From assembly GCA_018907035.1 (NCBI GenBank), contig JACCIC010000170.1, positions 803,001-867,000 of the forward strand: 64,000 nucleotides of DNA, written 5' to 3'. The translations under genes were made by a program, and so were the position numbers. Shown here piece by piece: positions 56,201 to 64,000 of this stretch. This stretch comes from Sycobia sp. Sy_11 (taxonomy: Eukaryota > Arthropoda > Insecta > Hymenoptera > Epichrysomallidae). A model generated the notes under the pieces. The model was not told where the DNA came from and searched no databases. It worked only from the letters and a program-made list of their open reading frames with translations. Position 1 is the first letter of the stretch. Every line of letters starts with the position of its first letter.

Positions 56201-59200
56201 GTTTTGAAAAATTTAATACCCATTATTTCGAGCTTACATTTAAACAAACTATGCATTGAAATCGTATGTTTTGAATCCAATATGTTTTATTTTTGCACTT
56301 TCATCAATGTATTCTTACTTTAAATATTATTTCGAATAGAGAATCATTAAAAACATATAAGGCACAATATACAAGTTTTACTTTTTATAAAATGGCACCA
56401 TATTATTTCTTGGAAATTTTGCACAAATGACACTAATATAGTGGGATGTTATGTCATCGTTGGGGGAGAGGTTGTGAACAGCTAATGAACAATGAATTAT
56501 GGAACAGGTTTTTTATATATTAGTTTTTGAAACTTAATGTATTGTATTATATTTTTTAGGAAACAGGTGGAATATGGTGGCAAACATTTTCTTTTGTATT
56601 TTTGTATTTTTTGATTCATTAATAAATAATAATGAATGTCAATTTCTCGACTTACGTATATGATAAAATTTGATGAATGTTATTAAACTAAATTCATGAA
56701 GATAAGATCATCATTAACTATGTTTTCAATTTTTCAAAAATTAAATAGCTTTACGACTAGTTGTTAAAAATTTCATATAAAATATGAGTAAAGCCTAATG
56801 TTTAAGTCACTACTAACCCTGAGATATGAAGATTATGATGGCTCATCGCTAGAGCTAACGACTAGTAATTTGGTGATCCGAGTTCAAATCCGGGTCTCGA
56901 TCGATTGACACAAGCATCACTGTAATAATTTACACGTGCTTGGTTTACAAATACATCGTAAGCCTCCGTTACTGATTAACTTCAGTATTTCGGAGCATAA
57001 ATAGAGTGAGATTAAATAACATAATAATTACTCCGGATATTAGCAGTGATTATGATATTTATAGAACTTACGCTGCTTCCCGTATCTAATAAAGTTTTCT
57101 TTTCATTTTCAAACTCTTCTCGCATCTTGTTAGGCGACGGTAGTCTTACTCGACCTTCGATAACTCCTAAAACATACTGAGCTTGTATGTTAAACATTGG
57201 GAAACTAATAACCCTTGTTGGTAAACCCATGAAGAACAGATTCGGCCAGTCCATGTGGATTAGGTACTTATAAATCGGCTCTACATGATTGTCTTCTAGC
57301 CGGATCTCAACTTTCGGAGATACAAAAGAATAATTAAGTTCGTAACCTATAAAAATCAAAAGGAAAGGGTATGATCCTTTAGAAAATTGGTATACCATAG
57401 TTTGATTGACATAGTTTAATTTAAAACATGTTTTAATACCAGTGCAATAAATAAGTACATCGATTGCAAGAGAAGATCCATCTTGAAAAGTAACTGTATT
57501 ACCATTGACATAATCAATATAAGGCTTTGGTTCTATATATTTCAACAAACTTTCCACGCGTGTAAACACTACATCACCACTTAAATAAACCTGAAATTAT
57601 AATTTATAAATGATTTCTAAAAATCGGTTATTAACATGTATTTCAGATAATTGTCTTTTGTATTAAGAATTATGTTATTGTTAAGAATTTCATTTCATTT
57701 AAGATGCATGAATTCTGTTTTCAAAAGTAATATAATAAAAAGATTTCGAATGCTAGAATAAGTAATTTTCAAAATATAGATGATAAATATAAATGAACAA
57801 ATATAAAAGTTAAATGTAACAATTTTAAAAAGGTAAATAAATAAGGAAGGAAATGTACGCTCGGAAATTTAAAAATACTTCAAGAATAAATTTAAATATT
57901 AGCAATCTATGTATTTTTTTATACTCTAATAAACTCATGGCATTAAAAATGTGACAATATCAAGGTATCAAAAATTGATGTTTCCTCTTTTAGTGTCACT
58001 CTTGTATTTGGATGATATTTTGTACTTTTTTACCAATTTTACCAAAATTCGTCAAAGGTCGACATTTTGACTCCGTTGAAGACATCCAAGAATCTGTGAC
58101 GATGATTTGAATGTTTTGAAAATTGGAAAACTCGCTGGAATAAGTGTATGGGTACTGGGGGGCATTTCTTTGTAGGAAATCGTAGCGATGTACCTTAATT
58201 TTTAAATATATTCAATTTTTGAATTTTGTCGATTACTCTTCCATTTAAAAACAGCTTTATTCAAATCGATCTAATAATTCCAACTTACCGCTTGACAAAC
58301 AAATATACATACAAAAATATCTCTTTAATTTTATAAAAATTTGATTGAGTCAATAATAATGGACTAATCCTTATAAGAATGAGATGGGACCACTAGAAGT
58401 CGATGAGCTTAAAAACAAAAAAAGTTTCATCTGTCTAACTATTCATACCGAAGTTATAGCTGAACAAATATAATCTTCCATTTTGGAAGTCGATATTGTT
58501 TCAAGATATTTATTCATTACTGCACAAATTTTCAAAGATCTTCAGGTAGATATCTTATGAAGTAACTTTGTGCAGTACTCACAAGATACGAAAATCCCAA
58601 TATTGTTCATATTTACGTAGCTATTTTTCCTCAATAATTATCATGTTTTTAGCCGGGTTCTCTCAGAGATTATGGCGAGAAAAATCCTTTTTCTAACAGA
58701 ACTACAATTAATAATTCTAGAATTTAGTGCCTATGTCATGGTAGCGCAAAAGTCCCGTAATTTATAAGAATGGACCTACCCATCACAAGTTTATATTAAC
58801 ACATGTTAATCATAATTGAATGTTAATGTACCTTTCTTGCATATTTACTGAGCTCGATTCCGATTTCGACGCCTGAAAAGGCGGCACCAATTAAGCAAAC
58901 CGTCTTGCCGGCATAGACTTCCGGGCTTCTGTAGTGTTTGCTGTGCAAGGAAATGCCCATAAAGCTATTGATACCTGGAATGTCGGGTAAATGTGGAATG
59001 CTATAGCGGCCGTTACAAAGAACTACAGCGTCGTACCTCTTAACCGTTGTTATGTTCGACAGTAAATTACGATAAGTTACTATCCATTCTACTCGACCGT
59101 TGGCGAGTTCTTCTGGTTCAATAAACTCCACGCGCGTATTTAACTACAATTATAATATCATACAATTATACAATTATAATATCATAGAAAAAGCTATTTT

Positions 59201-61335
59201 AGTGCGCCATGTTCTCACCTTGATATGAGGATAGATATTAAAATGTTGGGTGTAATTTAAGAAATACTGAAGAATTACGCTGTGATGGACAAATGATCGA
59301 CCATCAGTATTCTTGAAAGGGAAATCCGGAAGTTCCATTAGTTGTATTGGTGCATTTGTTCTACAATATAAAGAAATGGTAGTTAATAATACTAATAATT
59401 AATTAATAATACTAATTACAGTGGTAAACCTTGATCTTTTCTATGACCATTGGAAACTTGGAGAGGTCAGCTGAAAATCTGAAATTATACATTGTAGTAT
59501 AAATGAAAATGCTGCAGATCAATGCATATGTAGTTATTTTATTGATCAAATCCAAGTAACGTTTATCAATTTCCAATCGCCATAGAAAGAATTAAGATTT
59601 ACGAATATTCAACGAAACAGTTTTAGTGTAAAAATAATTAAGCAGCAATTTATAAACGCTATTGAATTTTAGATAAGTTATTTTAAACCTTTATTTTCTT
59701 TGTTGAAAATTTTTATGTTTTTTGTAAGAAAGATACTTTGTGAAATATTTTCTCTGATTTCAGGTTGATATGTTAAACAAGAATCGAATAAAATAGAATA
59801 TACGTATAACTTTTAATGTAATCAATAAATAACGGTTAGTGATATGCCATCCGTATAAACATTTTTTCTCCTTAAGCATTATATTAAAAAACTAAAAAAT
59901 TACCATAAAAGAAAAATCATTTTATAGCGGGAATTCCCCCGATCATTACCCGGGAGTAAAGCGTGTACATCGGAGACAAGCCCCAGCCCCGCAAGATAGC
60001 AGCGAAGGCTATATAACAGAGATGCGGAGTAGAGGAGCTCTCTTCAGCCGCGTACCGAGGAGACATTCCGTACAGTGAATACGGAGTACTGCCTTGAAGT
60101 TATGTACTGTTTATATGCAAAAATCGTCTGGAACTTATGAAAAACAATTCATTGCTTTAGCATCACGATAATGCGCCTGCTCATTCATCGTTGCTTGTGA
60201 GAAATTTTTTGGCGAAAACGAAGACCACAGTCATGCCTCAGCTTCCATATTCACTAGATTTGGTACTCAGTCATTTTTTTCTTTTCCCGAAATTGAAAAG
60301 GCCCATGAAAGGACATGGATTGTCAAAGATTGAGAAGATAAAAATTGCATCACTGAAAAAACTCAAGGCTATACCAAAAACTGATTATCAGAAGTGCTTT
60401 GATGATTGGAAAAAGCGTTGGCACAAGTATGTTATATCTGAGGGGAGTTACTTTCAATGGGACAACATCAGCATTGATTTATAAATAAATTTTTTTGAGA
60501 AAATTAAAAAGTCTTTTTATTATTTGAACACATCTCGTATAATACTAGTTTTTTTAGCTAAAATACATACGCTTATAATATATTAATCATTTTAATATTC
60601 ATGTTTTATATAAGGAAGAAATAAGAAAAAGAATAATATTGGCTTTTCTGAGCAAGAGAAATAAAAAATTTAATAAATTAAAACAAATATAGCTCTATTA
60701 TATAACTATACTAATGAAAAGGTAGTCCAATATAAATAATACAACATAAGAGTATGTCATTGAAATGTCGAAGAAATTTTTTATATTTCACAACAATGAA
60801 AAATTGAATTTATATAGTGACTATAATAAAAAATGCTTTTGAATGCAATTTTTTCATAAAAATAAATTATAGAAGGATATGTTTTCATTCTTTTATTATT
60901 TTCAAATGATTTTTCATGGACTGGTGAAAATTCGTTCTCGGGTGGAGCGAATGTCTCTTTATTAGTATCAATACTTATAATCTAATTAATAATAAAAATA
61001 TAAATAAATAGTTATTTACATTAGTGTTTACAGTACTTTTTTATCTATATATAAACTTAAAATTTGATTATTAAATATATCTGTCATTGCTATAATGCTT
61101 GACCAATGATAATTTACATTTCGTCTGTTCAACTTACCTGAGACTTCTGTACATATTACTGTACATTGTGTAGGCATTCGGATCCATACTCGTTTTTTCA
61201 GTATAGAGCCAGGAGCCACCGATTTGCTCCCTCTGCTCAAGTACATCAACCACATGGTAATGCGATCGGGAAAGCACGTGCCTGGCCATAATGAGGCCCG
61301 CAGGGCCGCTTCCAACTATGACTACTCGACTGGTA
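53072..61335 (-). CDS. FMO-B: flavin-containing monooxygenase (5' exon not found)
   Basis: Exons on the minus strand: 61335-61138, 59360-59219, 59143-58832, 57590-57440, 57346-57072, 53278-53072, all with GT-AG boundaries and consistent phases. About 425 residues are encoded, near the usual 420-450 of insect FMOs. Motifs: FAD IVGSGPAGLI, signature FMGISLHSKHY (F-x-G-x3-H-x3-Y), NADPH GAAFSG where GxSxSG is usual, and IYCTGY across the exon 4-5 junction. Expected reaction is NADPH- and O2-dependent N- or S-oxygenation of small nucleophiles; the substrate is unknown. The first exon seen starts T-S-R-V-V-I without ATG in phase 2, so an upstream exon must exist. The 8.3-kb gene has collected a Tc1-like element, two SINEs, a mariner fragment and probably (in the upstream intron) a mariner. 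Reading frame is intact throughout the exons seen. Confidence 0.85.
54019..55735 (-). mobile_element. Decayed IS630/Tc1-like DNA transposon in FMO-B intron 5
   Basis: The left end CAGGGTGTCCAAAAAGTC follows TA at 54019-54020. Broken transposase pieces read on the minus strand: SRSVGNE, LRENFHPFTVKLLHTLNEND, DEATFQL, NCRYW (frameshifted), AAAHYARDV and PYLTPP. Their order fits an IS630-Tc1-like transposase with a long N-terminal region. Many stops are present and the opposite terminal repeat is not seen. Confidence 0.65.
54128..54172. repeat. Four TGACCTTGA sites at exact 12-bp spacing
   Basis: TGACCTTGA at 54128, 54140, 54152 and 54164, separated by three variable bases. The inverse, TCAAGGTCA, is the extended nuclear-receptor half-site. 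The array lies inside the transposon end. Confidence 0.9.
55744..55757. other. SINE target-site duplication, left
   Basis: AATAAAGCATTTTT, identical to 55956-55969. Confidence 0.85.
55758..55955 (-). repeat. tRNA-derived SINE, full-length, minus strand
   Basis: Reverse complement of the family at 41698: GATGGCTCGATCCCAGAGCG head, CTAGTAACTTGG, and a GCGACGTTAATTAACAA end. Flanked by a 14-bp target duplication. Confidence 0.85.
55956..55969. other. SINE target-site duplication, right
   Basis: AATAAAGCATTTTT. Confidence 0.85.
56829..57024 (+). repeat. tRNA-derived SINE, third long copy
   Basis: GATGGCTCATCGCTAGAGC, CTAGTAATTTGGTGATCCGAG and B-box-like GAGTTCAAATCCGGG, ending GATTAAATAACA. 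It ends only 47 bp from the FMO-B exon 5 splice donor, in antisense orientation. Confidence 0.8.
57072..57346 (-). CDS. FMO-B exon 5
   Basis: 275 nt. Encodes FVSPKVEIRLEDNHVEPIY and LFFMGLPTRVISFPMFNIQ; donor GTAAGT. Confidence 0.85.
57347..57439 (-). other. FMO-B intron 4, 93 nt, in frame and without stops
   Basis: GTATTA donor and TTTTATAG acceptor. The length is a multiple of three and no stop codon occurs in the exon frame, so retention would add 31 residues. Confidence 0.75.
57440..57590 (-). CDS. FMO-B exon 4
   Basis: 151 nt, ending IDVLIYCT plus one base of Gly; donor GTATTA. Has the 8 nt that FMO-A lacks. Confidence 0.85.
58832..59143 (-). CDS. FMO-B exon 3 (signature and NADPH motif)
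   Basis: 312 nt. Encodes YDAVVLCNGRYSIPHLP, the FMO signature and LIGAAFSGVEIGIEL. Confidence 0.85.
59219..59360 (-). CDS. FMO-B exon 2
   Basis: 142 nt. Encodes LMELPDFPFK and SVILQYFLNYTQHF. Confidence 0.85.
59930..60090. other. GC-rich block with TATA-like motif
   Basis: GC-rich for this window. CTATATAACAGAG near 60009 followed by a purine-rich stretch resembles an LTR or promoter start region. No partner copy is seen; unassigned. Confidence 0.3.
60091..60540 (+). pseudogene. Mariner C-terminal fragment in FMO-B intron
   Basis: HHDNAPAHSS (second Asp, frameshifted), then SLLVRNFLAKTKTTVMPQ, PYSLDLVLSHFFLFPKL (third Asp region) and a C-terminal end FDDWKKRWHKYVISEG, with stop at 60482. 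The sequence after it ends TTGAACACATCTCGTATA, a plausible inverted end. The N-terminal half is absent. Confidence 0.75.
60541..61137 (-). other. Remainder of FMO-B intron 1
   Basis: AT-rich, nothing recognised. Confidence 0.5.
61138..61335 (-). CDS. FMO-B exon with FAD-binding GxGxxG
   Basis: 198 nt, TTTCCAG acceptor, GTAAGT donor. Encodes VVIVGSGPAGLIMARHVL and IGGSWLY. Confidence 0.85.
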
Positions 61336-61499
61336 CTGGAAATGCAAGTTGAGATGGAACTCTTTAAAGGAATATTATCAGAAGAAATAACTGATTAGTA
61401 TAGTATTCTTATTAAAATACTGTGTACGCAATTGCTAGTTCAATGTGAGCACACAGAAAATCATATGGAATATATACATATAATAATATAATAATATAA

Positions 61500-62762
61500 A
61501 CATTTTTTGCTCTTCATTCAATGATTTCTAAAAAGGGTTACAGTGGCCGGATTTACTTCAAATATGCGCCGTTTTGTTCGACAACCTGTTTCCATTTAGA
61601 CAGACGGTAACTTCATAATACTCCTCTCGTAGAAACTCATCTCCAAATTTGCGAACAACTCGGACAGCCACATTTCACAAGCCTCTTCTGAATCCAACTT
61701 TACACCGCCAAGGGCGTTCGAAATGGATAGGAACAGGTGATAATCACTTGTTTCTATATCCGAGCTATATGGTGGATGCGATAAAACCTCCATCCGAACT
61801 CCCGTAGCTTCTGACGAGTCATCAACGAAGTGTGTGGTCTGGCGTTGTCATGGTGGAACACTTCACCCATTCTGTTGGTCAATTGTGGATGCTTCTGTTC
61901 GATAGCCTGCTTCAAGCGGTTCACTTGTTCACAGTAAATGGTAGAATTAAGCGTCTAGCCATATGGGAGCAGCTCATAGTGGATGATTCCCTTCCAATCC
62001 CACCAAACACACAGCAAAACCTTCCTGGCCGTCAATCCCGGCTTGGCCACTGTTTGGGACGGTCCACCGGCCTTGGATCATGACCGTTTTCGCTTGATAT
62101 TGTTGTATGTGATCCATTTTTTATCGCCAGTCACCATCCGCTTAAAAATGGGTCGAGTTCGTTCCGTTTCAGCATAACATCGCAGGCGTTGATTTCGTAC
62201 AGAAGGTTTTTCTGCGCCAAATCATGCGGCACTCAAACATCAAGCGTTTTTTGTATCCAGCCTTCTGCAGATGGTTTAAAATGGTTTGGTGACTAACTGT
62301 CATCTCCTGGGCGATATTACGAGATGCCACATGCCGGTCTAACTCGATACATTCCAGGATTTGATCGGTATTGGTCGCACAGGTCTTCCACCAGCTGGCT
62401 TATCCATGGTGTCGTTTTCACCGGCTCTGAATCGTCGAAACTGTTCCTATGCGGTTCAAAGTGATAACGAGCTATACCCCAAAACACCATTAATCTCACA
62501 GAACGTTTCTCTAGCGGATTTGCTTTTGACGAAGGAAAACTTTAAAATAGCGCAAATTTCGGCATTAGTGAACTCCATATTTACACGTCTGTAACTTTTG
62601 AACGCAATATCGAAACTAATCATGCATAGCGTCGTTTTGTACATTATGTCAAAACCTTTCAAATGATGTATAGTATTGCCAGATACGAGCTCTGTAGCAG
62701 TTTGTAGATAGCCGCGAAATTCATAAGACAAAAAGGCGAAAGGGAGATATTTGACAACCTAA
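61500..62762 (-). mobile_element. Mariner, nearly full length, same family as 30042-30873
   Basis: The right end GGGAGATATTTGACAACCTAA followed by TA matches the 30-kb copy. The left end lacks the last about 20 bp of the inverted repeat. Transposase on the minus strand: MEFTNAEICAILKFSFVKSK at about 62580, a middle part with broken frames (FAVCLVGLEGNHPL reading), the HQDNA region near 61860, PPYSSDIETSDYHLF and LSELFANLEMSFYERSIMKL. Frameshifts make it inactive. It lies just upstream of the first FMO-B exon seen. Confidence 0.8.
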
Positions 62763-64000
62763 TATATACAAATATAGTCGATAAACCTAAATTTGTTGTT
62801 TTTAAGAGACAAATTGCAAATTGCATTCTTACTTGTAAGTGCATCAAACTCATAGGATTTATGAATTTCTGCAATTGATCTTTATAATAAATAAATTACA
62901 ACTGAATGATAAATCATACACTGCTCCTTAATTTACTACTGCTATTGTATTGATTATTTATCGTCTAATATAGAAAATACCAGAAGTATAGTCTGATAAG
63001 AAAGTTACAGAAAATAAATCATTTGTATTTTATGAGCAGAATTATAGTACTTGTGTAAATACTACGACGGGCGATTTTGGGCTTTCGTCACCGTTCTAGA
63101 AGTTGATTCTTTACATGTGAGATAGTTTATATCTGAACAAAGTCATGGATGTAGGTTTCATGAATTAAATGATTTATTTGTTGATTGCCATTGAATTCTA
63201 TTTTATGTAATGAGAATTAACAATTGCAAGCTAAATTTTGAGTTTGAAATGTCAAAAATGTATATTTACAACACCACGTGTAAATCACATATTTTACCAT
63301 CTTCTTCCAAAATTTTGTAAATTATAGAAAGCTAGGAATAAATAACTGTAATAATTCTAAACTGTATAAATAAAAATGTACGCCTCGCGAAAATCTGCGA
63401 TAGAATTCTCTTAACAATGTTAAGGTAAAAAATGCTGACTTAACCTGACTTAACAGATTCTTATTAATAATTTGATATCAAAATCTGTGTTTAATTATAT
63501 CCTTATTTGATTTTGATTTATATTTCTTATTTGACTTAAGAGAATACAATAGCTGCATACTACAAAAATTAAAATACTAGTTTGTATTATTTATTTTTCA
63601 ACTGTATATTTTCATTTATTTATCTATCTAAAAAGTGTTCCATAACATAAACTAATTATAATTTTACACAAAAAAGTTAAACCATTTGAAAAAAAAATTT
63701 TTAGCTTTTGAACAAAAAAAAATTAAGCAGTGTTAGAAATTATATTCGATAGTACTGGTATAATTGATATTATCAATAAGAATTATCATTACGAAGATAT
63801 TATCATTACGAATTCAAGTTAGAATTCGTGTAATTTTCAGAATTTAGGTTGACTTAAACACTTTTGACAAAAGATTATTTTATTAATGAAATAATAGAAA
63901 AGATTATGTATATATAGATTCCCTAAGAGTAAAATGATATTTGAAAATTCAATTCTATTATTTTTGTTTATGCGAGAAATGATCATCGAAATAGAGAGCG
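62763..64000. other. Terminal region, nothing recognised
   Basis: AT-rich. The missing FMO-B 5' exon may lie here or beyond the window. A GTAAGA donor-like site near 62832 (minus) is in the wrong phase. Confidence 0.4.

Noticed and set aside
62659..62874. ATG with a GTAAGA donor as FMO-B first exon
   Set aside because: The exon would end in phase 0, while the acceptor at 61335 needs phase 2; the shifted frame has stops.
1..64000. CRISPR arrays, bacterial operons or contamination
   Set aside because: No regularly spaced repeats with unique spacers; spliced genes and insect transposons throughout argue for a single eukaryotic contig.

Overview
The window looks like AT-rich nuclear DNA from an insect, probably a hymenopteran. 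The reasons are split genes with consensus splice sites, long AT-rich introns, insect-type FMO and clip-less serine protease exons, and a dense load of mariner, BEL/Pao, Ty3/gypsy and R1-clade elements. The species is not determinable from the sequence alone. No bacterial operons, CRISPR arrays or canonical RNA genes were seen.

Host genes, left to right. (1) The last coding exon of a fasciclin-1-like GPI-anchored adhesion protein lies at 211-407 (+), followed by about 7 kb of AT-rich sequence that may be a long 3' UTR. (2) A complete four-exon secreted chymotrypsin-fold serine protease lies at 9527-16008 (-), 305 residues with an intact triad. Its S1 pocket lacks the trypsin Asp, and its 4.1-kb last intron holds two wrecked mariner copies. 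(3) Two same-orientation, same-structure flavin-containing monooxygenase paralogs follow: FMO-A (31896-37998, -) and FMO-B (53072-61335, -). Exon lengths match except exon 4, where FMO-A lacks 8 nt at the conserved C-T-G-Y motif and therefore loses frame. Both probably have a further 5' exon that I could not place.

Mobile DNA fills most of the rest. 17.1-17.8 kb: a mariner deletion derivative with clear inverted ends. 18.2-20.0 kb: a Ty3/gypsy pol fragment split by about 1 kb carrying two near-identical hairpins. 21.4-29.9 kb: an R1-clade LINE bounded by (AC)n microsatellites, split by a minus-strand BEL/Pao element with a perfect 5-bp target duplication, so that the LINE reading frame resumes exactly. 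30.0-31.4 kb: two further mariner remnants. 38.9-39.4 kb: a long inverted-repeat MITE-like element. 45.9-52.5 kb: a second BEL/Pao element (+) with two nearly identical 950-960 bp LTRs but a heavily deleted interior. 54.0-55.7 kb: a decayed IS630/Tc1-like element. 61.5-62.8 kb: another mariner inside the 5' part of FMO-B. A tRNA-derived SINE family has five copies or pieces between 31.7 and 57.0 kb, one with a 14-bp target duplication.

How it fits together: the FMO pair is a duplication (including intron sequence) later pushed apart and invaded by transposons, with one copy decaying. I see no convincing new multi-gene system. The most interesting items are the frame-broken FMO paralog, the stop-free 93-nt FMO-B intron, the microsatellite-nested LINE with its datable BEL insertion, the twin hairpins near 18.9 kb, the SINE family and the inverted-repeat element near 39 kb.
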